From assembly GCA_030142905.1 (NCBI GenBank), contig JASJOG010000056.1, positions 727,501 through 791,500 on the forward strand: DNA of 64,000 nucleotides, written 5' to 3'. This DNA comes from Heliopora coerulea (lineage: Eukaryota > Cnidaria > Anthozoa > Scleralcyonacea > Helioporidae). The notes under the pieces were generated by a model that made no database searches, had not been told where the DNA came from, and saw nothing but the letters and a program-made list of their open reading frames with translations. A program made the position numbers and the translations under genes. Positions 36,788 to 50,200 of this stretch are shown piece by piece. Within the stretch, counting starts at the first letter, position 1. The number at the start of each line of letters is the position of its first letter.

Positions 36788-39700
36788 CACACACGTATAT
36801 ATATATATAAAAAAAACCAAACAAAACTAGATTCGAAATTAGGAGTTCGACGGCATTTCGATATCCGGGAACATGCTTAAATTTCACATCATTTAGCGTC
36901 GAAGATGATCCAGAATTCCCAACAGAAAGGTAAGTGTTGTCTGAGGCGTAGCGAACCCAGCTTGTTTGGAGGGCTGTCAAAATATTGCGGGAAAGGAACT
37001 CTGAACATAAGAGTTGTAAGATATGGGCTACAGTTGTGCAACTTAAACTCCGAGCTGCACGTTTACTTGAGGACAAATATCTGACAATAACTGTGGCGAA
37101 ACGCACCTCTGAGATGGTCGTTGTGGATTGTACGCAAATAGTACGGGCTCGTTCAGGTTTGTGACAAGCCAGATGGCAGACAAGGACGGCCAACCCATGG
37201 ATATGTTCATTTCGGAGAGAATGTGGCTAAGAACGAAAATGAAATTTCAAACGGTCTTTGCACGTTATCATATGTTCGCTCTTCTTTCCTTACACTCGTT
37301 GCACAAAATCAATGCTCACCTAATCACAAAATAACGAATACAACAAGTTCGTTTTCATTCAGCACGTACTATCTCCGTTGAATTTTAATTCTTAGTTTTA
37401 GTTTTTAATATTTTAATGCCTAGCTTTTCAACTAATCATCATGTTAACAAACATCATGAGAGAGCTAAACAATTATACTAAAAGAAAGCATACTAAAAGA
37501 AAGTTACTCAAGGCTAAGTAAAAACTATTTAAAAAAACAGAAGTTTCGCAGAGTCTACTACCTTCTTCAGGAGTAAAACATAAGGACAACTTCAACAAGT
37601 AAACATTCTTTTTTTAAAAAAATCTTCATTTGATCTACATCCCTTCTCTTATATCCTGATCTACATCCTCACTATTTTGGTTTTTCAAACTCGACGTTCA
37701 TCACTGCTGACTCAGGTGTTTAGTTTTCTATCACTGACGTGGACTTAAGCCTGATTCAAAAGTTCGACATGATCATAATCAATGGCGGTATGGTTACTCA
37801 AATCTAGTTCACATAAGCGATATGACGACATAATGACGTGAACATTACAAAGAACAAAACTGTTCCCTTTTGTCAATCATGACTCTGAAATAAAACTGTC
37901 ATTATTTACCTCATGACAAAGTACACTCCAAAGATGAATATATAAGCTTTCGATGAGACGAGGATATGAAAAAAACATGGACACAAAATTCGATGCCCAG
38001 CGAAACGTCATGGTTTCTCTGTTAAAATATTTGAGGACAAGCGTTGGTGTCAGTTGGTATATTTCAAAATCACATGCAATCGCGTGTTTGAAGTTATCAG
38101 TATTAGGAAATAAAGTCAGTTTACTAAGTGCACTTGAAATTGTTCTTGTTTTTGTCAGTATAAAATCTATTTACAACATTTACCTATTTGGCGGAACAGA
38201 TTTCAATGTCCTGACATTTTGAACAGCAACACAAGTTCGACAAAATACATTCAATATTGCATAAGAGGCCTAAAAACAGGCGAGAAAATGAGATATGATG
38301 TCTAATTAATACCAGTGCCAGAGATACACTTTATTTCGCCGGATTAAATGGTGCAGATGCGATTAACGTTCGGGTGAGGTTAGACTAACTTGACCAAGAG
38401 ACAGACTGAAGCACAGGTATATACCGAAAGAGAGACGGACAGACAGACAAAACGTTCAAAATATTTGTTTAATCCTGATGTCATCTGACGTCAAGTTATT
38501 CATATCACTCGTTTCTCTCTAATAAATCAAGAGTGAAGTGGCAACTAACCTGTTTCTGATCTTCCTTGAGATATAGAGCTGCTAAGTCAAGATTCATTAC
38601 ATCAGGTAAATTTTCATGAACGTCGGGGCCGAAGATTAACCTTATCTTTCTGGAGACTGCCGATAGCCATGGTGTTAAACCTGCAACGGAAATGTTCATA
38701 TAAATGTTCAGTTCGCATATTCTTGGATTCTAATGACTGTCTAATTCCTGAGTGTGATGACATTATATCTCCGAATTTTGAGCTGGGCTCTCATTTTTAT
38801 TTTACGTCCATCCAATGTTTAGCTCAGCATGCAGCTCTTATGCTTGCCGTTTCCAGTCATAAGCCAAACACTTGTTGAGCACCATCTACGGGTCTGGTCA
38901 GGGTGCCGTTGTATTCTCCCGTTTCATGCAGATAGAGAACAGACGACAAAGTAGATTCGAGGATATTTTCTCGGGTTTCTAAGAATCTCAGTCATGCATG
39001 TATCTATTTCAAGAACCCAAGGCAAACCCAGATAACAGTTTGGCGGTCGTCAGCCGTTTGTAATACCGGAAAGGTATTTGCCTGTGTTAGGTCTTTTAGT
39101 TGAAATAATAAAAAGCGAGAAATGTGCCAGAAAGATTTGTTACTGAGTCAGCTCAATATGGCGGCACCGACACTGCAGGCAACTGCCTGGCCAAGCATTT
39201 CCAGTCTTCCTTCGGACTGAGACGTCCCAATCGGATAATCCTCATCCACCACTGCTGATGAACCCGCAACTTTCTTACTACCGGTGAGTCGCTCTAACAA
39301 TTGAGCTACCAAGACTCAGAAAGAGGGCTAAGGTTATAAATATATGTTGGTTTCATCAATGGACACTACCTAAGCGGTATCCTCATTATGATAATGATTC
39401 TGAATCGACTTTATGAAAGCCCTCCCCGATTCTATTGTTTGTGGGAGCTTGGAATATGAAAGACGATATAAGAATATTCGTCAAGCTCAAATTCTCAGAA
39501 AATGTTAACTCCCGGATGGTAGTCGAACACGCGACTTTCTAATGACCAGTGTGATGGTCTAACCATGGAGCTACCGAGACTATGAAGGAGAGCAAAGGCT
39601 ATAAATATTTGGTAGTTCGATTCTACGGCACACGATATGACGACATTCATCAAGCTCAAATCCTCAGAAAATGTTTCTGCCCCAAACTGGGAATCGAACC

Positions 39701-42700
39701 TTGGCCTTTCTGGTTACCAGTGTGACCTTTATACAATGAGCTATCGGAAACTCAGAGGGAGAGTGAATAGTAACGAAAGTGCCCTGGTTTGATTGATGGA
39801 CATTAGCTGTCTAAGCCTGAGGCTCAATATTACAATAATAATGAATTAACTTTCTAAACGCCCTGCATTATTGTAATACACGTGTGGGACTGGGGTAAGA
39901 CAGAGGGCAGGCAAACGAAAAGAAAAGAACAGTGCTTGCATACCTTTGGTCGTTTCTGCTCCAGTTATGCTGTCGAGAACAAGGGTCGGGAGCTTTTCCA
40001 AGCTATCAACAAGCAGCTGAACATTATCTCGTGGTTTGCTGCCGGATGGGGACTCTACAATAATCAATAATAATATAATTATATTTAATGTATAAGTACA
40101 TACATAATTTTAAATACATGCTTCAGTTCGAAAGCAACAAAAGTTTCGACTTTTTACATTTGCGGCTATGATTATTGAAAAAAAATATAAAAATTCGAAA
40201 TTTGTTACATCATGGGTGGGCTACATTTTTGCGTTACGTGCACTCTAAGCATTTCAGCTGTTTTCCTCTATGCATTAAATTACTATGCTTTAAAATCAAC
40301 AGGGATTTTGAGTTTTCTCTTAGAAAAACCGCAAATTTCAAGCTTATAAGTTGAAATTTGCGTTCGGCTTGACGTCATAGATTTAAGATTATGATTCAAA
40401 TATTTCCCCTACAAAATGATAGGGAAACCTTAATTACTGTTAAGGGAGTTTAATTACTGTGCCTTCTATAATTTAAGCCTTGAATGATGGTACCTCAAAA
40501 ATTATCGCATTTTACCTGACGTTTTTTAATTTATGTTAAAAATCAAAATTTTAACCAAGGCAACTTTTTAAATTCGAACAAAAAATAATCTAATTTTAAA
40601 TCTAACTTGAAAATATAGTTGAATTCTTGCATATACGAACGACAAAAGAAGACCGCTGAATATACTCGAAAATATTGTACAGTAATGTATCAGCTAAAAT
40701 CTCAAACCAATCTGTACCTTCAAAATTATCGCACTTTTTCTGATATGATCGCAACATGGAAGCCGGTATTTTTCCAGCTCTACGAAAAAAAAGAAAAAAT
40801 CGTTTTAGGTTATAGCGCCGCTTTTCAGAGAACGTCGGGGGACGATGGAAGCAAGGCCGCAGGGACGAGGCGTTAGGATGTAAATGGTGGGCATTCATCA
40901 GTCATTCACCACTACAGTATTTTTGAGTTTCTAGTAGTCATTTATTGTTAAAATATAACAGTGACTAACTAACTCGGCAATACCGAACTGAATAACTACA
41001 TAGTACACTTATTTAGTAGGGGGTGTTGGTGGCACAGTGGTAGTCTCTCACCACTGTGACTAGGGTTCGATTCCGGCTCCATGCAGTTATCTGATTAAAG
41101 TTACCTTTGTTACATGTGAGAAGAGTGTTGCCCAATTTGACTCTACCAAGCATCAGAGGTTTTCTCCGAGTACTCTGGTTTCCTCCTGTAGCAACACTGG
41201 ACCCATGAGGGGTGGCCCTTACTGGACCTCTAGTGAAACAGCTCAAATAGCTGACAGGGTTTTCCAGCACAAATAAAGGTACTTTACCTTTACCTTTACA
41301 GTTGTTCAGGTAGCTATTGATCGAGGATTGGGTACTGGCGTGGTCACAGAACTGAGACTGAGTGTGTGAGAGAGAACAGGTTGAGAACCACTGTTTTAAA
41401 ACTTTTTCTCAGCCGATTCAGGAATGCTGACGCAATACTCCACTTTTGATAAAAATATCCGGTCGGGTACCGTACAGTTTCTACCTTGTACCTTCACCGA
41501 CAATTTTCCAACGTTTGCAGTGCTAATCTGAAAGTACTTCGGCGGGCAGTGTAATTTCATTACCTTTTTAAATCATCAATAAGTCTTCCTCTCACATCAA
41601 CTTCAGCTGGAGGCTACATAACAGCAATAAGAATAAAAACAATATTCAAAGACGGGTCAATTTCACATGACGGACAGGCTTCTCTTACAAAAATTTCACA
41701 TGCAATTTCATATTTGAAAATAGAATTTCATGTGAATGTCAGTTCCATATGAGAAAATGAAAATTTCATATGTGAAATTACGCGAATCTTCTATTTCATA
41801 TGTGAAATATATGTTTCGTATACCAACATTTCAGATTGGCATGTGAAATTTTGAACCAGTACATTTCACATGTTGGGTATTTCATATGTGAAAACGCTCT
41901 CCTTTCGTAAGCGCAATGAAAGTTTCAGGTGAAAATGTTCCAATTCCACATGTTTTTCACATAAAAGAGCTGTCGGACGTATTTTTATGCTCTAAGCGCC
42001 AACGAAAGTTTTACTTTATAAGTGATGAGTTATGATGACAACAGATTTCAGAAAATATATAATTGCTACAAAACGTTAGGTTTCTAATGGCCATAACGGT
42101 TAAGCAACATTCTGCTACGTTTAAGGTCTGCCCCACATGCTATCGAGCACTCTTTGATTCATCATAAACATTGTTATCTCAGTTATATATATACTCCCCT
42201 GTAAATATCTCATGTAAATAAGGGAAATAAGATGAGATAGCATTCCTGTGATTGTTTTATAAGCCAGTTTCGAATCAAAATACAGTACACACCTTTCTCG
42301 GAATCAGGAGTGCGGGAAGAAAGCGTCCAATGAAATAGGGCTTCCTAAAAATACTAAAATGAACATGATCTGTAAGTAGCTGTCATCGGAAACTTAGTAT
42401 TAACGGTGTCAGTGTAATAGTTTTGGTAGTATTGGTGGTAGTTGTAGTAATGGTGGAGATGGTAGTTGAGGTGCTGGGTGGTGGTGGTAATTGTATGGGT
42501 AGTGCTAATGGTGGACTTTCTTTAACTCGTTCCGTTGTGCGCGCGTAACGACGTCTGCAGTTAGACCAAGGGCGGTCGGCACTAGAACGTAACCACTGAG
42601 ACCAAGTAACCGTGTGGAGATAAGGATTGGAAAATCAAGTACTTTTTTACCTGATAACGTTTTGAAAAAATCATTGGGGTTTAGGTTAAAATGTCACCAG

Positions 42701-45700
42701 GGATAACTCGTCAACAATTAGAATTAGGTTAGGATTAAGGTTAGGATTAGAACTCTAATCCTAACCCTAACCCTCATCCTAATCATAACATTTGGGATAA
42801 TTCTGAATTTTAGGACCATTCACATATCAGGATTATCCTGAATCTTAGGTGAGAGGTGAGAGGATATTCTTAATTTTCCAGCCCCAGTCTCCACACGGTT
42901 ACCTGGTCTCAATGGTTACGTTCTAGTGCCGACCACCAAGGGCAAAGACGTCATCAGTGGCTTGACTTGTTCCACTTGCAGGGATTTAAATCTATTGTTT
43001 ATATAATCGGCCAATAAAATCAATTATGCTGTGACAGTCTCAATAAACAGTAATACTTGATCTTAATACACACGCTCTATGGTTAGAGCGTCTCACCGGC
43101 GATCAGAAGGTTACGGGTTCGTTTCCCGTCAGGGACTCAGAAAGTGTTTCTGAGAGAACAGCTTGAGAGCGTGCGTATTAAGAACATAATTACCAAGCTA
43201 CCACAAACACATCAGTAATACTTGAGTAATGTATTTTGACTAGTGCGTAATCCAGTAGCATAGAACGTTCCATCTGGGCACGTTTAAAATTAAATCTTGG
43301 GTAGATAATTTTTCTAGTTTTAAGATTAATTTCCTGGCTTCAAGAAGTTAATTCTTGATAAGAAAAGCCATGTAGATTTTTTTCTTCTTTCAAGAATTTT
43401 AAGAAAAAATGTCTTGATTTAATAACATTTTTCCAGTCTAGTCTAGATATATTTTCTTAATTAAAGGAAACATATCTTGTTTTATGAAATCTTTTCTTAT
43501 CAAGATATCTTGCGAAGAAGAATTACCCGGTCTATGGGACAAGAAAACATTTCTTAATTTAAGAAATATTTTCTCAAAACAAGTTGTTTTTTTTCCCTTA
43601 AAATACGAATTTTAGTTTTTGCAGAGTACCTTGCTTCCATTATTGTGGTTGGAACCCTGCCAGACTCCTCATACAATTGCAGCACTTTCTCCACATCAGC
43701 TTTGGCCTGCTCCATTACCTAAAAGATTTAAGGGTTTTGAAAGCAACAATACTTCACAAAAAATACTTTCTTATTTAGTATGCATGCACACTTGCTGGTT
43801 GGGAGTGTTGCCAGGCTTTATTTATACAATCCATGTTACAGTCAAGAAGTGCGCTAGAGATTGCTGGAAAACTTCAAAACTATGCATGGACTCTAAACTC
43901 GTACCTCAAATAAAAAGCAAGAAATTCTGCTGCGTTTAACTATGACCGAACATGTGGACACTTTTTCCCCTAAAACAAGTAAACCACTGAAAATCTAACG
44001 CTAGCAATTCGTAAATGACATCATTTTCAACATTCAAAAATATTCCGAGTTTGGTCATGAGTAATTTTGATACCCTCTTCGAAAATTAGCGATGAATGTT
44101 TGGGTCTTGCTCAGCGTTGTATTCTTTGTTAGCACTGAATAGTGAACAAAAATAAACCAAAGATTCAGAAAGCCGTCCACACACAAGCGTTGTTATAGAT
44201 TTTGGAGTGAGCAAGATACTCAGGGGCCAGTAGCGTAGCCAGGAGAGAGGCAGGGGGCAGTTGACCCCCCACTTTTCAGCCAGACCAGGTCTGTCGGTAC
44301 ATCCATAACATTTGTCGGTACAGTGATTTTGTCAATCGCGGATTTAGTTTGCGTTTGTAATACCAGAATGAAAAGTCAACAAGTTCCAACTTTTCAATTT
44401 AAGTGTATGAATAGCTCACAATGCGAGAAATCTTGTTTCTATCGACAAGAATTAAGTGGTTCGTGGGTACCGACAGATCCGGTTTGTTCTCAGAAAAAAG
44501 TGGTAGCGGTTGTGATGGCTGAACTAAAAGGCAATATATCGGTACGTGTGATACCTCACATGATGTAGTGCTTACTTCCGTTTAATAAATTGTTTTTGAA
44601 TATAATATCAGTCACAATGATTATGTAAAACTTCCTCATTCTCTTTTAAAATTTTGTTGACAATTTTACTCTTACCGTGACGGAAATGCCTTGGTTGCTT
44701 TTTCCTAAATTACTTCTGTCGGTACATTAAGAATGTCTCGTCGGTACATTTGTCTCAAATTTATTCTATTCCCCCCTCCCACTTTCAAACTCCTGGCTAC
44801 GCGACTGCCAGGGACTTGGGTTCGATTCCTTTCGAAGGCTAGAAATAGAAACGTCACGACCTTCGAAACATTTTCTTACATACAATTTTACAGATATTTG
44901 TAATGCCCGCGTGTATGCAATAAAGATTGTATTGTGTAAAATGTTCGCGTTTAGTTCAAACAATATTCCATTATAAAGTTGTAAGAACTAATCAAAAGAT
45001 ATTATCCAACGAAGAGGTTACATTAAACAGATGAACCAGGGGTCCGTTTAAAACTTTGGTAAATTCTTATCTGGCGGATAACTTGCCATCTAAGCCCGCA
45101 AAAATCCTGTGTACAAGTTTGGATGTGGAAAGAAAGAATAATACTGTTTTCCGCCATATTCACTTGGATGACTATCCAATTAATAGGAAATTTATCCACC
45201 AGACAGGACGAGCTGGATCGACGATTTAAAGCCTGGTTTAATATAAAATGTTTAAAAAACGAGCAGGAGTGCTTTATTGGGTATAAATCACGAGGCGATA
45301 GCCGAGTGTTTTAGGTCCGATAAAGCACGTACTGCAAGCTTTTTCAACGGCTTAAAAAACAAACCCCTTAATACAGTAATTCATGAAGAAAGTTTGAAAA
45401 TTAATGTTTTCTAAGCCGAGAAAATTGGAGGAGAAAAGTAAGCGTGTTTTTGTCACATATAAAGACACGACACCGTTATGATTTTCCTTTATATTGTCCC
45501 CATGAATTATTAATGAGGTTTTAAACAAACCGTAACTGCGGTAAAGGTTCCGAGAACTTCCATATGCTTTCTGCCATAGAGGGCACAGACTAAGCATTTC
45601 CACGCAATTGCGGCATGAGCGACTTACTGTAGTCAACCCAATCACTTAATCATTTCACTACTGTACAATTCTTATAGAATAGCGGTAGTCACGTCTAAGA

Positions 45701-47241
45701 GAAAAGTGAGAAGTGAAAAGAAAAGAAAAAGACTTTTTTGGTTTGAAATGTCTTGTATTCAGTTCACGACCAGCGTATTTTCCGAACTGAGTTTAGAGGT
45801 CGACATTATTCCTTTCACATAATCAAGACCAGTTTACCTTTGACTGTTCATCGTTCGAGCTCCCATGACTTTGACGAAATATCCCACCTTGGTGCTCAAG
45901 TGGCTCCTATTTAAAGCAAAAGATCCAATCATAAAGTTTGCTCGTGAGGATATAAAGTAGTCTACTGTTTTCTCGAACCCTCTAGGGAAATGAAAAATAA
46001 TTCGAGATAACGGAGGGTCGAGGAAACGTACATCATTTCATTAAAAAGAGAGAAACACTGTTTGTTTGTTTGTTTGTTCGTTTGCTTGTTCATTTGTGTA
46101 TTTGATTGTTTATTTGTCTGTTTGTTTGTTGGTTGGTTTGTTTGTTTAACAACTTTATTTGGACATGTATCTCAGAGTATACAGAATAATGGACAAAAAT
46201 ATGCGAAAGAAAGTAAAAAATAAAGGAAAATGAGATGACCAAAAAAGTATGTCTCGAACTGGATCGAGTCCCATGTTAAGTGACTACCAACTGCAACTGT
46301 ATGTTGTAAATGTTGCCCATCTTTTATCCCGACTAAAGTAACATGGTCACACATACGTTCAAGTCCGCCAATCGTGTCTTCGCCAAAGATACATAATCAT
46401 CCACGAAATATTTGAACTTCGCAGGGACCTGAGGTGATTTAAATATGTGTACCTAAACATAAACATAATATATGTAACGAAATTTAGCTCGGAAACTCCA
46501 GACGCGGGGTAAACTATGCCATAAAACATGGCCAAGACTTTGACGAGGTTTAAAATCAATGTTGTATTCTGAGACGGACTATCCCTTATATAGGCTTGGC
46601 AGTCAATCTGTTGCTTTGTTTCGCATATTTTCGCTGAGCAGTTGAGTTCGAATTTCGCAGCAATATCCGCAGAATACGTCCACAAAATTTCATCTACTCC
46701 AACATAAGAATCTCATTTTGGACAAAATGAATTATGTGGATTCAAAATTGCTTCGCGTGTCGCTTTTTGCATAGAACAACCACAAAGTACGGTTAGAAAA
46801 AATTGAGATCAAATTGTGGATTGGGTAAGTCAGATCTGGATTATACTAGTCCATTGGACATGTCTGTCAAAATTTTAAGAGAAACTATTTCACATTGACT
46901 CAAATATTGTAACACGAAACAAAGGTCTAAGTATCAGACTTCCTGAAGAATGTCTTGACGTAGCAAAGAAAGGTTTTTATTTCTACGGGGGAAAACTATA
47001 TAATGAACTCCCCATAGACGTACGTAGATCTGAAACATTAGCGGTTTTTAAGAGAAGATTAGATACATTTCTAAAATAACATTTCATGTTGATCTTATTT
47101 TATCTCCAGCTTTTAATACTCTTTAGTTAATTTTTTCAATTTTTATATATGTATTTTTAAAGAAATGTAACAGACCCCATTTGATAACAGTTTATGTTTT
47201 TCATATAACTGATTGGGCTATCCTGTGTAAAAATTCGTTAA

Positions 47242-47284
<43 letters not shown>

Positions 47285-50200
47285 GTATACTCTTTTCTTT
47301 AGACAAGAGTAAAGTCAGTTTTGAATATGTGCCAAGCCCTGAATCACTTGTCCAGGAAAGGTGGTCAGACGCACCGTTTTTCTTACATCCTGCAGGAAGC
47401 CATTAACCCTTTATCGGGAACCCTGTTGCCTTTTGGCAAGTTAGAGGCCAATTACATGGATATTTTCAGGTCGACTTTCCGATAAAATACTTGAAAAACA
47501 GAGCTCGCGATTACATCAAGAAAGTTTCAGCCAGGTTTGAGCTAACCACACACCAAACAGTCTGGAGATGACAAAACAAGTCAAAAAGAGAAGAGAAATA
47601 CCAACCTTTCGAGCAGAAACGTTCCATCACATTGAAAATAAAACTTTGAACACCATACCTTTAAGTACTCAGGTTTTTCATAAGGAACAAGATCACTGAG
47701 AACCTTGAAAAAAAACTGAATTGCCCTTTTCGAGTTCAGACCAAGCGATGAGCCATTTGTTACAAACGTTTTCTAAAACAAAAAAGACAGTTGGTTTTAA
47801 CGTGTACATCAATAAGTTATAAAAATCCACAACTGTGTTTTAAAGATCGTTTTCAGGCGTTTTTCAGTGTTATTTTGATTCCCGACAGAAAAACAAATTT
47901 TGCAAAGAGTTTGGATTCAGAACTGGCGCACAATATTCGTTAATTTTTCAAAAGATAAAGCTTCAACTCAGTTTCTAGGGATTGGAAGAAGCCCCTTAAA
48001 AAACATTGGACTTTTCCAGGAGTTTCTGGGGATGCAAAAAAGTAGATACGCATACCTCACCTGGTCAGACAGACAATACATTAACTCCAACAAATATTAA
48101 AACCTTAAATCTCTCAGTAAGATCTACCCTAATATTTTGCAGTGTTATTTTTCGGGGAAATATCTATCCAAATACCGATTTCCAGGAAAATTCACCTAAG
48201 AAAGCCGAAGATAACGTGTCCTGGTCATAATGGGGAATATATGCCAAACCTCCAACGCTAATATCACTACGGTAGCAAGGGATAACTGCACAACTTTTAC
48301 GACGTTTTATGGCTACGGTTAATGTTCTATAGTTAGATATACTCAGTAGTCGTAGTAAGAAAATAAGAGCCCAGCTCAATGTGTTAAGGTGGAGAACAAT
48401 GAATGAGGCAAACGATAAGTTTGAAAATAATTTTACTAACGTTTCGCTGCTTCATGTAACATTATCAGAGTAGATAAAATTACGAAGTAACAATAATCGC
48501 TCATACTCATCACACTCAACACGCAATCTCTCCCCTAACGACTTCTCCATCATTTCTTCCGCCCGCTCCATGTCTATACTTGAACTGGTGATTCGAGAAA
48601 GCTTATTAATTTCTAAACTCAAACTCTCTCTAAATGAAAACATCTCTTCGATACCACTGTGTTTATTTTAGCTGTGCATATATAATGGACTTTTTTACCG
48701 TAAATGTAAAATCATATTTTTGTCTATTGGCCCTTATTGGTTTATTTAATAATTAGTTATCCACACAACAAGTGAATTATCCACATTAACAGAAATATAG
48801 CTGTTTTAACGTCTATAATTTTATCCACTCTGAAGATGTTGCATGTATCAACGAAACTTCAGCAAAACTATTTTCAAGCTTACCGTTTGCCTCATTTATT
48901 CATGGGCCTCCACCTTAAGATATTGAGCTGGGCTTATATTTTCTTACTACGACTAGATTTTCCGCCCAGAAAATCCATAGGTAGATATACTCCGAACCGA
49001 GATTATAATTATTTCAAAGGTAGAAATATCCGTAATAAATAACCGCACTAATTAATCGTGCAAAAATATAGAAAGTGTAGGGAGTGCGTTTCAACAGGAC
49101 AACAATTTCATCAACGTTGCAATTAATCGTGGTTGCTCCCATACACTTCTGACACTCTTTGAAGCTACTCTGCCAAGTTTGTCAAAATTTCAACAAATAA
49201 AAACGTTCTACGTTCCATGTTTCAACGTAACCGTGGAAATAATCTCAAAAAAACAAAAAAAAGAAATCGCTGTAGAGATTTTCGACTATTTCCTGACAAC
49301 TGCAGTCTCTTTGTATTTTACTGTTGCTGGCGCATGACGATTTTATTCGTCAATGGGAAACCTTTCATCGTGAAAAAGTTGAACCTTACGGGATGATGAA
49401 GAAAAAATATACAAAATATATGCCCTTGATTATGTACAAAGCGTGCCAGGATTAGGCTGTTGGAACAAAAATTTTACCTCGAACCAGGTTTGATATGAAG
49501 GAGATACATGGCTGCCTTCTAAAGCTGCTTGTCTTCTCAGAAGCAATAACAAACGTAACTGTAAATAGTCGCAGTTTTCGAAACTTTCTGAAATACAACG
49601 TCCAACGAAATCTATAAAAATAAATTGCAATTACATTCCAAGATAAGCAGATGAAGCCAGATGACTAAAATTTCACCAAAAAACATTGCATGGTTAAGGT
49701 ATGGTAATGAGACACCAACAGTGCAGCAATAAACAACTGGCAATAAAAAATCCCTTCGAGCCGAACCTTATTGCTGGGCAGACAATGATATCATGATTAA
49801 CGATCGATCTGGCCTAAATTGTTTGAGGAACAAATTCACGAAAAATTGAGACAGAATAACCCAAAACAGTTTCGAGGTGGTTTGAAAGTTTGCATTGTCT
49901 CTTCTGTATCAAAATTATGAGAGCCATTTCTTTATTTTATCTATTGCCCTTGCCCAATTTCAAGAGCGAACGAATGAGTAGAAGATAACTGCCCTTACAA
50001 AAAATTTCACATGTTCCTTCACAAATGAAAATAGTACTTTATATGCGAAAATGCTTCAGCTCCGTATGCGAAATGAAAATTTCACATGTCAAATTTTGAG
50101 CCAAGTCATTTCACATGTAAAATAAATATTTCACACATGAAAATGATCCAATTCCATATATTCTTCACATGTGAAATGACGCATATGAAATTTTCATAAG

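Noticed and set aside
43075..43150. Possible tRNA gene
   Set aside because: A- and B-box-like parts exist, but the arms do not form a full cloverleaf; flanking inverted repeats and dispersed relatives point to a SINE.
44323..44568. 81-codon plus frame (Cys-containing)
   Set aside because: Entirely inside the hAT-like non-autonomous element; not a transposase that I recognise.
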